DNA from: CAZSHG01 sp964459995 | GTDB lineage: Bacteria > UBP14 > UBA6098 | Direction: 5' to 3' | Length of the DNA stretch: 64,000 bases | Assembly: GCA_964459995.1 (NCBI GenBank) | Contig: CAYWOR010000009.1 | Coordinates: 36,891-100,890, forward strand | Shown: positions 46,379 to 54,794 of the stretch, in pieces | How the letters are laid out: every line of letters starts with the position of its first letter | Position numbering within the stretch: position 1 is the first letter of the stretch | Program-made: the position numbers and the translations under genes | The notes under the pieces: model-generated | Seen by the model: only the letters and a program-made list of their open reading frames with translations | Database searches by the model: none | Told to the model about the DNA's origin: nothing

Positions 46379-46879
46379 TTACCTGCGAATAGCCTCTCCA
46401 ATAGACCATTCGAGAGTTGCCATGTTCCGAATATATGCGCTGTCGGGCAAAAGAGGGGGGACGGAAACACTATCAACAATGTTGCCCTCTGTATCGAAAA
46501 GCCCCACCCATTCGCCATCTGCACTGATACGGAAACCGGCGTGATTGGATCCCTGTTCGGGTTGTCCATCGCACCATATTAGCATTGTCGAATCAGACAA
46601 AAGCGACGTTGGTGCGGGGAATACATATCGAATCGAATCTGGTCTATCAGAAAGAACCCAACCGCTGAGTATTACCGAGGTGTCTTGTGGGTTGTAAATA
46701 ACTACAAAATCGTCGAATTCTCCGAACTCGTCAGCTTCAATTGAGGTGTTATTGGATACGATTTCGATCATATAGACTGTGTGCCAAACGCTCGGTGGCT
46801 CGGAATCCGGTTTGTATGGCGATTTTGTGCATCCAAAAAATAGGATAACAGCCGAAAGTATGGGGAAAAGCGCTCTCAT
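46379..46879 (-). CDS. lipoprotein with a lamin-tail (LTD) domain
   Basis: A 166-residue lipoprotein: the signal ends in LFFGC. The rest is an LTD (lamin-tail-like, Ig-fold) domain: IEIVSNNTSIEADEFGEFDD, VVIYNPQDTSVILSGWVLSD, STMLIWCDGQPEQGSNHAGF, RISADGEWVGLFDTEG. The same domain is found in the three CotH proteins of this operon (INEVMASNGTTISDEEGEFD). It is the last gene of the operon and its ATG overlaps the porin stop (TAATG). I infer an outer membrane partner of the CotH proteins, perhaps a docking module. It is not a stand-alone enzyme. Confidence 0.85.
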   Translation of the reverse strand: MRALFPILSAVILFFGCTKSPYKPDSEPPSVWHTVYMIEIVSNNTSIEADEFGEFDDFVVIYNPQDTSVILSGWVLSDRPDSIRYVFPAPTSLLSDSTMLIWCDGQPEQGSNHAGFRISADGEWVGLFDTEGNIVDSVSVPPLLPDSAYIRNMATLEWSIGEAIRR

Positions 46880-47805
46880 TAAAACCTCGCTGAAGCTTGA
46901 ATTTTCAGTTCAGAGCGTGGCGAATCACTTTCGATAAAGCTTGTCTGCGCACATAAGCGAGTTTTTGTTGTCGGATCGAAAGCTACGCCGAGATGTGCCC
47001 GATTCTCCGAATCCGATTCTTCGGAAATGCTTTCGTAATGAACATAAGGGGTGAATTTACCGATGGAATATTTAACCCAAGCCTGCCAACCTTCGAATTC
47101 TTCACCGCTGAGAATGCTATTTCCGGTTATAAATTCACCTCCGAATTCGCCACCCAAGTATTGGGCAATTGTGCCGATTTCCCACGCATTTCGCCATTCG
47201 AGGCCGAGGCTGTCGATTCCGGTTCCGAAAGAACCGACGATATCTATAGATTTGGTCGGCGAATAGATTAGTCTTCCGGAGAAATGCTTCTCGCTGGTGC
47301 GGACATCATAGTCCCTTCCGTTGAAAAGCCCGAAGTCATACTCGATTTGATATGGTTCCTGAAAGAATTTTCCAATGATCCATGCGCCAATATCTCTGTC
47401 GAGATAGCCGGTGTCATCGAGAAGTGCGTGAACTTCGCTCCAATCAGCAGATGGCGAGTCGTTTAAACCAAGTAATTCTTCGATTCCGAAGGGTTTGCGT
47501 CGTCTTCCGATTCCGACACTAAATGCCCTGCTTTGTTTCCATTCGATATAGGCATCCCGAAGGCCGGCAAAGCTCGAATTAAGGTCGAAAGATAACCTTG
47601 TAGAAATTAAAAGGCTGTCCTCCGAAATGAAATCGGCATCTAATTTTGCACGGATTCTTCGAAGATAGAACTCGTTATTTGGATAAATCTCGCGTGAATC
47701 CCATTTCCATCCGGCAATAACCTCACCGCCGACATCGATATCGACCTTAGCAGTAACAAATCCGCAAAACAGAATGAAAGAAGCAATAAAAAGCCGAGGG
47801 TTCAT
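46879..47805 (-). CDS. OprP/OprO-like outer membrane porin
   Basis: A 308-residue barrel protein with a signal peptide (MNPRLFIASFILFCGFVTA). Features of the phosphate-selective porin O/P family: FYLRRIRAKLDADFISEDS, LRDAYIEWKQSRAFSVGIGRRRKPFGIEELLG, DRDIGAWIIGKFF and a final strand ending KIQASARF. ATG 47805 overlaps the DUF4956 stop by 4 bases; a longer frame upstream overlaps that gene and is rejected. OprP and OprO of Pseudomonas pass phosphate and polyphosphate. By homology alone the substrate here is not known, but the operon context (polyphosphate-type HD, CotH kinases) fits phosphate compounds. Confidence 0.8.
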   Translation of the reverse strand: MNPRLFIASFILFCGFVTAKVDIDVGGEVIAGWKWDSREIYPNNEFYLRRIRAKLDADFISEDSLLISTRLSFDLNSSFAGLRDAYIEWKQSRAFSVGIGRRRKPFGIEELLGLNDSPSADWSEVHALLDDTGYLDRDIGAWIIGKFFQEPYQIEYDFGLFNGRDYDVRTSEKHFSGRLIYSPTKSIDIVGSFGTGIDSLGLEWRNAWEIGTIAQYLGGEFGGEFITGNSILSGEEFEGWQAWVKYSIGKFTPYVHYESISEESDSENRAHLGVAFDPTTKTRLCAQTSFIESDSPRSELKIQASARF

Positions 47806-48695
47806 TGTTCGATTTCCATATCGTCTATTTCGGAGGATTTTTCGCGTTTCCACGCGATGCGAAGAATATCAGCGCTGTTCAATTCCTCAGCTACGTTGTT
47901 TCTATCGATATTCCCGGAAATCTCGACCTCGATCTCTGTTTGATCTTTCTCGGGTCCGCGGTCGCTTCTTACTCGCTTGATTTTATATACGATGTCATCG
48001 TCGTCGAGAAGATCTTTAATCTGGGTTAATGTTGCATCCGGATTCGTTGTTCGGACACGCAGGTTCCAATTCCAATTTGTTGAGAATAATGATTTTTTGA
48101 GACCTTTTGGCATATGTTCGAAAAGGAACACCATCGCGACGATATAGAGCGTTACAATAATCGCCAAAGGATACAGCCCGACTCCGCATGCCATGCCCAC
48201 ACCGAGCGCTATTACCAGCGAACTTGCCTCTTTAGGGGATTTAAGTGAATAACGATAGCGCACGATCGACGCCGCGCCCATAAGCCCAAAAGCGCGTGCA
48301 ATCTGGCTTCCGATAATCATCATCATAAGCGCCGCGGCAATCGAGAGAACGATATGCGCCTCGGTGAAATCCATCTGTGCCTTCCCGCCGCCGCTCCGGT
48401 AGCTTATTAGCCCCGATAATACGGATGTAAGCAGAAGGGTTGCGAGAATATTTAGTGCACTGCTCCAGTCAGTGTTCCAGAGCGGTTTCAGAGGAGCTCC
48501 GCCCTCCGCCGGAGGGCCTTCGGATCGGGTCTGTCCCGATGATGAGGAGAAAATCGAATCGACAGTCTGCGCGAGCAGAGTAGTTGAGATATCAATTCTG
48601 TCGAAAAGCTTCCCATGACCAAGTAAAGCAATCATCGCGATAATCGCGAGAATTATCAAAGCAGTTCCCCAGAAACGCGAATGGATTAATTTCAT
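47802..48695 (-). CDS. DUF4956 membrane protein
   Basis: A 297-residue inner membrane protein. N-terminal helix (FWGTALIILAIIAMIALLG), a variable loop, then about three membrane helices (residues about 75-200) with the family signature GLMGAASIVRYRYSLKSPKEAS and IALGVGMACGVGLYPLA. A cytoplasmic alpha-beta domain of about 90 residues (NWNLRVRTTNPDATLTQIKDL ... IEVEISGNID) follows. DUF4956 proteins are known as neighbours of VTC-type polyphosphate polymerase and CotH genes in other bacteria; here CotH is present but VTC is not, and a kinase/HD fusion replaces it. It overlaps both neighbours by 4 bases. Confidence 0.85.
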   Translation of the reverse strand: MKLIHSRFWGTALIILAIIAMIALLGHGKLFDRIDISTTLLAQTVDSIFSSSSGQTRSEGPPAEGGAPLKPLWNTDWSSALNILATLLLTSVLSGLISYRSGGGKAQMDFTEAHIVLSIAAALMMMIIGSQIARAFGLMGAASIVRYRYSLKSPKEASSLVIALGVGMACGVGLYPLAIIVTLYIVAMVFLFEHMPKGLKKSLFSTNWNWNLRVRTTNPDATLTQIKDLLDDDDIVYKIKRVRSDRGPEKDQTEIEVEISGNIDRNNVAEELNSADILRIAWKREKSSEIDDMEIEQ

Positions 48696-50677
48696 AATAG
48701 AAGCCCGCTTTTCGCTCTGTCGCTCTTTGTTTTAAGCCTTTCGGCGCGATTTCTGTCAACGAGAACTGTCAAGCCGAACTCCTTCTCGAATAGGTCCTTT
48801 TTGTTCAAAACCGATTTCCGCTCGGCTTTTGCGGAATTGACAGAATTCAAATCCAATATAATCGAGTTCAGCTCTCGCGACAAACGCAATTTCAAAACAA
48901 TCTGTTTATCGGAGGAATCGAGCGCATCTGCGACGCGAAGTATTCCGGCGAGTTTTCTTACCGCGAACTGCTCTTCGGCGCGAAGTTTCCATTGACGCGG
49001 ATTATCGAGCGACTTTTCCGAACCGTTATGATATAATGCACAGATTGCTATTATTCGCTTTTCTCGGTCGGAAAGGCGTGAGAATTTATTATCCATAATG
49101 ATTCGATAGCTGTGCATTTCGTGTTCGTCGCCCATTGACCGGCCAACATCGTGAAGAAGCGATGAATACTCGAGAAGCCGCCTTGCATTATCATTTAAAC
49201 CGTGGATATCCACAGTGGCGTCGAATATCTGAACCGCGAATCCTCGAACTTTTTGGGCATGCTCGAAATAGCCGTTATGCGCATGATAAAGTTCGAGCAC
49301 CTCGCGAAGTTCCTTATCGATAGCTTTCGTCTTCGGATCGATCCCGATTGTGCCGGCGACGATATCGATAATCGGCGCATAAAGCTCGGAGGGGTCTTCG
49401 TTTTCAGCGACAATAGGTATTCCGTCGGCTTCTGCAAACGGTTTATAAAGATTCGACATCTTTAAATCGGTGTTATCTGGGCAGTCGATAAACACCGCGG
49501 CATCCGGCCTGTAAGCAAAGCCTTTCAGATTTTCGACCAACCAATCTCTGTCAAAGTTTGATGACAGACAATCCGCAAATGCCGAATAGAAGGAGTCTTT
49601 GAGGATTACAATTTCGCCGCGTTCCAGAGCGGGGATTACCTCGGTATCCATAAGATATGCCATCTCGCTTAGAGAGAGCATTACTTTCTTAATCGGTGTA
49701 ATCGCGCCTTTTTCTTTGGCCGGAATGATAATCTCGGAGGTTATCCAGCTTTCTCCGGCACCGGTTTTTGCCACCCCGATGTTTCTTATCTGAAGCCAGT
49801 CATAAAGTGCGTTGACCTGATGTGTGATAGCTTCTTTATTGCATCCCTCGATTGTTATGAGTTTGCCGGGCAAGTTGTGCGGGGGGAGTTCGCTGATTAA
49901 TCCGGAAATCTGGTGTTTTTTAAGATCGTCATGGTAAAGGGTTCTATCCTCTATTTGCGATCGAATGTGAAGGGGTTTTTCATCTGGAGATTTGTCGAGC
50001 TTTTCGAGAAAAGGCTCGATTTTTTCGATTATTGAAGCGAAAATCTCGTCCACATTACAATTCATACAGATAGGACTTAATTCTCCGCTTATGACCAAAC
50101 TCTGATATACCTTATCGACCCTTCCCTGAAATTCTCTGAAGGATTCCGCCGGATCGCTTTCACCGGAAACATCCATTCCGCATTCGTAGTATTTCGGCAC
50201 ATTGCCGTTTTTCTTCATAGAGCGACTTAGGGCAATATCAATCGGAAGATCGCACAAGAATGCAATGTCCGGTTCGATAGCCAGAGAATATATCCTTTTG
50301 ACCCATTCGATATCGACTCCACGGGCTTCATCGCGGGCGAGGGCAGTGTAGGAATACCTGTCTGCGATGACGATTTTTCCCTCGTTCAGCAAAGGTATGA
50401 TAAGGTTCTCATGCCTATTGAGAAAATCGGCGGCATGAAGCGCGCTGAAACATGAAGGAGTAAGAAGGTGAGCCTTTTTTGCACGTTTAGTAGCTCGGCT
50501 GATGTATCTACTGGAATTCCAAGTTGTAACCTCAACCGAATATCCCTTTTCTTCGAGATAATTTGCAAGCCGTTTAACCTGCGTGCTTTTCCCCGCGCCG
50601 TCCAAGCCCTCGAAAACTATTAAAAGTCCCGGACGGTTTGCTATTTTCTCATCAGCATGTATCGTTGGATTTGTCAT
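48692..50677 (-). CDS. thymidylate kinase-like / pseudokinase / Ppx-type HD fusion protein
   Basis: A 661-residue three-part protein. Part 1 (about 15-225) is a complete thymidylate-kinase-like P-loop domain with FEGLDGAGKST (22-32) and DRYSYTALARDEARG (106-120). Part 2 (about 270-445) is a second copy that has lost the P-loop (ITIEGCNKEAITHQV instead of GLDGAGKST). Part 3 (about 455-645) is an HD domain of the type at the end of Ppx/GppA exopolyphosphatases: LLEYSSLLHDVGRSM (His509-Asp510), EHEMHSYRII, LYHNGSEKS, LAGILRVADALDSS. So it may phosphorylate a nucleotide or polyphosphate and also hydrolyse or sense a phosphate compound. It lies 18 bases after CotH1 and overlaps DUF4956. Confidence 0.88.
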   Translation of the reverse strand: MTNPTIHADEKIANRPGLLIVFEGLDGAGKSTQVKRLANYLEEKGYSVEVTTWNSSRYISRATKRAKKAHLLTPSCFSALHAADFLNRHENLIIPLLNEGKIVIADRYSYTALARDEARGVDIEWVKRIYSLAIEPDIAFLCDLPIDIALSRSMKKNGNVPKYYECGMDVSGESDPAESFREFQGRVDKVYQSLVISGELSPICMNCNVDEIFASIIEKIEPFLEKLDKSPDEKPLHIRSQIEDRTLYHDDLKKHQISGLISELPPHNLPGKLITIEGCNKEAITHQVNALYDWLQIRNIGVAKTGAGESWITSEIIIPAKEKGAITPIKKVMLSLSEMAYLMDTEVIPALERGEIVILKDSFYSAFADCLSSNFDRDWLVENLKGFAYRPDAAVFIDCPDNTDLKMSNLYKPFAEADGIPIVAENEDPSELYAPIIDIVAGTIGIDPKTKAIDKELREVLELYHAHNGYFEHAQKVRGFAVQIFDATVDIHGLNDNARRLLEYSSLLHDVGRSMGDEHEMHSYRIIMDNKFSRLSDREKRIIAICALYHNGSEKSLDNPRQWKLRAEEQFAVRKLAGILRVADALDSSDKQIVLKLRLSRELNSIILDLNSVNSAKAERKSVLNKKDLFEKEFGLTVLVDRNRAERLKTKSDRAKSGLLL

Positions 50678-50695
50678 ATTAATTTTTCTGAGATG

Positions 50696-52750
50696 TTATT
50701 TCAAATAGATAATTTTTTTCACAACTTCACTATTCTCTGAAACTACTCGAACATAGAAGACGCCGGAGCTTGTTTTTTCATTGGGGTTCCAAACAATCTG
50801 CCTGCGGTTATTGCCGGGAGAATCTTCGCATATGTCCATTACAGCCGAATTGTTCAAATTAAGATGATCTATTTGCCTACCTGAGATGTCGAAGATTTCG
50901 ATGCTCTCGATTCGCATTTCTGTGCCCTCGATTTCGATACGACAAGACGAGTTGAAGGGATTTGGGTAGGTTAACAGAGTTAAACCTGTCGGAACCGACA
51001 GGCCATTTGAATATATTGCCGACCATGAATTTTCCGCACCGGGTGTGGCTTCGAGGCAAATCTGCCATGTTGCGCTTCCATTGGGATATCTGCCCCAGCT
51101 TTCATCACGTTCCAAACCCATCCACGAAACGCTGTCGGATAATTGTGCGCCGATAAAATCCGAACCGAAAATAGCCAATTCCTCCTCATCCTTATTGAGT
51201 TTGAAAGTTGCATGAAGAGGTCCCTGTCCGGGGTCGTCATCTGCCCAAACCACCAGATAACCGCCTGCTGGGATCACCGTTCCGGACGGAAAACTCCACT
51301 TTCGCGGGTTTGATAAATTGTCGGTGGCAAACCAATAAGAGATGTCGATAGTTGTATCGGCTGGATTGTAAACCTCGAACCAGTCGTCGAATTGATCGGC
51401 TTCATCTGCTATTGTAGAGCCGTTAGAAGCCATAAGCTCGTTTATTAAAACAACACCGGAGACATCGAGCCTTTCGCAACCTCCGACAACACCTGCGATA
51501 TATGCATATCTGTCCATGATAAAATCCCTGAGGCCCGGGATTGTTCCCATTCCGCCTCCGCCACCGCCCCCGCCCCCGCTGGAGTAATCATAATCGAGAT
51601 TTGTCTCGAAAGCCGCATTGGAGAACTGTTTGTTAACATCGTCATAAACATAAGGTCGAACGAGATCGGCAAGTTCAGTTACTCTCGCGTTGAAAGTTAC
51701 TGTATCGAGAGTTGTCTCCATCAGCTCTCGAATAGCACAATTTACAAGCCCCCAAAAAGGCTCCCAGTTTTCGAAACATCTTTTAGCCAGAGGACGTCCG
51801 CTACTTCCGGGGGGAAAGCCTCCACCGGTGCTATACCAATCGATACGCATCTCACGCATACCAGTAGCCGAAAGACCTGAATTATATCCCCCAAAGGCCA
51901 TATTGAGGTCATAAACGATATAGCGGGCTATGTTGTTTGAATCGAAATAGAGGAAATAGTTACTTCCCGCGCCGGGGTAGCTGTTCAGATTGACAATGAA
52001 AGTATTTGCGGCCCACATACGAGCGAATGTAATCGCATCGAACCGGTCGAGCAGTTCGGACGAAAAGGTAGTATTATCTGTATTATTTAGAAAATTGATG
52101 AAGTTAAGCAGGTCGCTCCAATCCTCGTCCAGATTAGTCTCCTTTTCATAACCTCCATAGGAGGCTGGATCCCAGCCTTGCCACGTCAGAGGAGCGTTTT
52201 CGTCGCAATTATACAACCCCCCGCTTTTTTCACTGAAAAAGAGTGTCAACGCGTCTTTGTTCACTGGAGTAACAACATTATAAAATCCCCAGTAAATATC
52301 GTTGTAATACACGACACAGAAAGCGGAGCGAGAACATGGAACGTTCAGTCCCTGAAATATCTCGCAGGAAAGGTGTTCCCGAAGAAAGGTCGGGTCGTTA
52401 TAGCAGTTAGAGAAAGTAAGCCGTTGGTTCCCTCTATAGCTCCTTTTATCGATATATTCGTCGATTTTCAGATGAAATGGTTTCTTGTTGCCCGGATGGT
52501 TGAAGGAACTGAATCCCTTCAATCGAATACCGACGCTGTCCAATGTATCGACGGCATCGAAAACGACCTTGCACATTATGTATTCTTCGGTGGTATGTGT
52601 GGCGTAAAGCTCTGTCCAATAGCTGGGATTATCGAAGTAAACATGAACGGTATGGACGGTATCGCCAAAATAATCCCCGAATACAGATGAAATAAATAGA
52701 AGGGAAAATAAGGCGACTAAGAATGAATATATTTTTCCGGCTTTCAACAT
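50696..52750 (-). CDS. CotH-type kinase with LTD and sorting domains (copy 1)
   Basis: About 684 residues; ATG 52750 with GGAG upstream. Signal peptide, then a CotH kinase domain (about 40-400): LKGFSSFNHPGNKKPFHLKI with the Lys-Lys pair, RGNQRLTFSNCYNDPTFLRE, YLYFDSNNIARYIVYDLNMA with the metal-binding Asp, and ending before a run of nine Gly (SSGGGGGGGGGMG). Then an LTD domain (INELMASNGSTIADEADQFD) and a T9SS sorting domain (LTYPNPFNSSCRIEIEG ... FYVRVVSENSEVVKKI). CotH proteins are protein kinases unlike classical ones. It differs clearly from copies 2 and 3 in the body but shares its N-terminal signal region with copy 2. Confidence 0.9.
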   Translation of the reverse strand: MLKAGKIYSFLVALFSLLFISSVFGDYFGDTVHTVHVYFDNPSYWTELYATHTTEEYIMCKVVFDAVDTLDSVGIRLKGFSSFNHPGNKKPFHLKIDEYIDKRSYRGNQRLTFSNCYNDPTFLREHLSCEIFQGLNVPCSRSAFCVVYYNDIYWGFYNVVTPVNKDALTLFFSEKSGGLYNCDENAPLTWQGWDPASYGGYEKETNLDEDWSDLLNFINFLNNTDNTTFSSELLDRFDAITFARMWAANTFIVNLNSYPGAGSNYFLYFDSNNIARYIVYDLNMAFGGYNSGLSATGMREMRIDWYSTGGGFPPGSSGRPLAKRCFENWEPFWGLVNCAIRELMETTLDTVTFNARVTELADLVRPYVYDDVNKQFSNAAFETNLDYDYSSGGGGGGGGGMGTIPGLRDFIMDRYAYIAGVVGGCERLDVSGVVLINELMASNGSTIADEADQFDDWFEVYNPADTTIDISYWFATDNLSNPRKWSFPSGTVIPAGGYLVVWADDDPGQGPLHATFKLNKDEEELAIFGSDFIGAQLSDSVSWMGLERDESWGRYPNGSATWQICLEATPGAENSWSAIYSNGLSVPTGLTLLTYPNPFNSSCRIEIEGTEMRIESIEIFDISGRQIDHLNLNNSAVMDICEDSPGNNRRQIVWNPNEKTSSGVFYVRVVSENSEVVKKIIYLK

Positions 52751-54635
52751 TTGAAGCTCCAATTGTTGTATAACGCAATTATTTCAAATAGGTTATCTTG
52801 ATTATTTCGGAGTTTTCACTCGATTTGATTTTAACCAGATATATTCCCGAACTGAGCGTTTCGTCCGGTCTCCAGCTGACAGAATGGCGATTTGAACCCC
52901 CACTCTTGTTATCGTCCGCGCAAAATTCTCCTAATAATAACCCGTCAATTTTTTTGCCGGTAATATCGAATATTTCAACACTCCCATCCCTTAACCCACC
53001 ATTCTCGATTTCAATTCGCACCGAGGAATTGAAAGGATTCGGATAGGCGGAGAGACGTAACTCGCCGGGAAGAGGCGAATTTTCTTGAACAACGAAGCTC
53101 CAGGCATTCACGGCACCGGGTGTGGCTTCAAGACAAATTTGCCATGTTGCGCTTCCATTTGGATAACGTCCCCAACTGCTGTCTCGGGGCATATCTGCCC
53201 ATGAAACCGAGTCGCAAAGTGTATTGCCATAGAAATCCGGCCCGAATAGCGCGACCTCCTCGCGGTCGGCATCGAGTTTGAAACTTGCATGAAGCGGCCC
53301 CTGCTCGGCGTCGTTGTCAGCCCAGATAAGTAGATAACTATCAGGGGCGATAATCGTTCCATTAGGGAGAGTCCATTTACGCGGTTCGGTTATGTCATCA
53401 GTCGCGAACCAGAAAGACAAATCCACCGCCGTATCCGCCGGATTGTAAAGCTCGAACCAGTCGTCGAATTCCCCCTCCTCGTCGGAAATGGTCGTCCCGT
53501 TCGATGCCATGACCTCATTAATTAACACAGCACCTGCGACATCGACGGCATCGCAGGGCATGAGAACGGAAGAGATGTATAATCCTCTATCGTAGATGAA
53601 GTCCCTAAGCCCGGGAATAAGGCCTCCACCGGGGGGAGGGCCTCCGCCGATATCGTCGTTGAGGTTAGTCTCGAAGTTGGCGTTGCTATACATCTTGTTC
53701 GGATCGGCGTAAACATAGGGGCGGACTAAATCCGCGAGTTCTGTTACTCTGTCCGAGAAAGTCGAGTATTCCAGTGTTGTCGATAAAAGTTCGTGCAAGG
53801 CGCAATGGACTAATCTTGTGAAAAGAGGGTAGTCGCTGAAAAGCCTTTGAGCCAGAGGCCTGTTCGATGAATGCCAGTCGATTGCGAGGTTGCGCATCGC
53901 TGTGCCGTTCATGCCCATAGCGAAAACGCCGAAAGCTTCGTTAATATCCCAAACGATATATCTTCCGATGCCGTCGGAATCGAAATATAGATAGTAATTA
54001 TGTCCCGAACCCTGATAGCTGTCGAGGTTCACTAAGAATGTGTTCGCCGCCCACATTCGAGCGAAACTGAACATGTCGAACCAATCGTGCATTCCCGCCC
54101 GAAAATCTACCGCAGATGTATTATTGATGAAATTACAGAACCCGACGAGGTCGCTCCAATCGTCGATATCCTCGTTTGTAGATTTCTCGTAACGGGTTCT
54201 ATATGGCCCATCCGTAGCGCCAAGCCACTCAAAGGTGCCGCTTGGGTCGCCTTTATAAAGATTAGCGTCGTTTTCTCCGAAAAAGCGGGTTAACGCGTCT
54301 TTATTGATAGGATCGACAACAGTGTAAAACCCCCAATAAGTATCGTTATAGTAAACAACAGCCCATGTCGCACGAGGACATGGCACACCGAGACCTCTGA
54401 ATATCTCGCTCGCAAGCTTCTCGCGAAGGAATGTCGGGTCTTTGAAACAGTTATTGAATGTCAAACGCTCGTTGCCGCGGTATTCTCTTCCGCCGATATA
54501 TTCGTCGATTTTGAGATGAAAGGGCTTTTTGTTCCCCGGATGTCCGAAAGAGCTGTTGCCTTTGAGGCGAATTCCCACGCTGTCCAATGTATCGACAGCA
54601 TCGAAAACGACCTTGCACATCATGTATTCTTCGGT
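52578..54635. repeat. tandem duplication, unit A (about 2.06 kb)
   Basis: This stretch matches 54622-56679 with an offset of 2044 bases. Both ends were compared directly and the encoded proteins are identical throughout; the full base identity was not counted. The two copies share 14 bases (ATGTATTCTTCGGT) at their junction. No terminal repeats or transposase are present, so it is a recombination product rather than a mobile element. Confidence 0.92.
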
Positions 54636-54794
54636 GGTATGTGTGGCGTAAAGCTCTGTCCAATAGCTGGGATTATCGAAGTAAACATGAACGGTATGGA
54701 CGGTATCGCCAAAATAATCCCCGAATACAGATGAAATAAATAGAAGGGAAAATAAGGCGACTAAGAATGAATATATTTTTCCGGCTTTCAACAT
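52779..54794 (-). CDS. CotH-type kinase with LTD and sorting domains (copy 2, chimeric)
   Basis: About 671 residues, identical at the protein level to copy 3 from about residue 55 on, while its first part (MLKAGKIYSFLVALFSLLFIS) is identical to copy 1. It is therefore a chimera of the two neighbours (see repeat entries). CotH motifs: LKGNSSFGHPGNKKPFHLKI, RGNERLTFNNCFKDPTFLRE, YLYFDSDGIGRYIVWDINEA. Then a Gly/Pro linker (GGGPPPGGG), an LTD domain (INEVMASNGTTISDEEGEFD, WFELYNPADTAVDLSFWF) and a sorting domain (LSAYPNPFNSSVRIEI, EIFDITGKK). ATG 54794 has GGAG upstream. It is probably functional, since frame and motifs are intact. Confidence 0.9.
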   Translation of the reverse strand: MLKAGKIYSFLVALFSLLFISSVFGDYFGDTVHTVHVYFDNPSYWTELYATHTTEEYMMCKVVFDAVDTLDSVGIRLKGNSSFGHPGNKKPFHLKIDEYIGGREYRGNERLTFNNCFKDPTFLREKLASEIFRGLGVPCPRATWAVVYYNDTYWGFYTVVDPINKDALTRFFGENDANLYKGDPSGTFEWLGATDGPYRTRYEKSTNEDIDDWSDLVGFCNFINNTSAVDFRAGMHDWFDMFSFARMWAANTFLVNLDSYQGSGHNYYLYFDSDGIGRYIVWDINEAFGVFAMGMNGTAMRNLAIDWHSSNRPLAQRLFSDYPLFTRLVHCALHELLSTTLEYSTFSDRVTELADLVRPYVYADPNKMYSNANFETNLNDDIGGGPPPGGGLIPGLRDFIYDRGLYISSVLMPCDAVDVAGAVLINEVMASNGTTISDEEGEFDDWFELYNPADTAVDLSFWFATDDITEPRKWTLPNGTIIAPDSYLLIWADNDAEQGPLHASFKLDADREEVALFGPDFYGNTLCDSVSWADMPRDSSWGRYPNGSATWQICLEATPGAVNAWSFVVQENSPLPGELRLSAYPNPFNSSVRIEIENGGLRDGSVEIFDITGKKIDGLLLGEFCADDNKSGGSNRHSVSWRPDETLSSGIYLVKIKSSENSEIIKITYLK

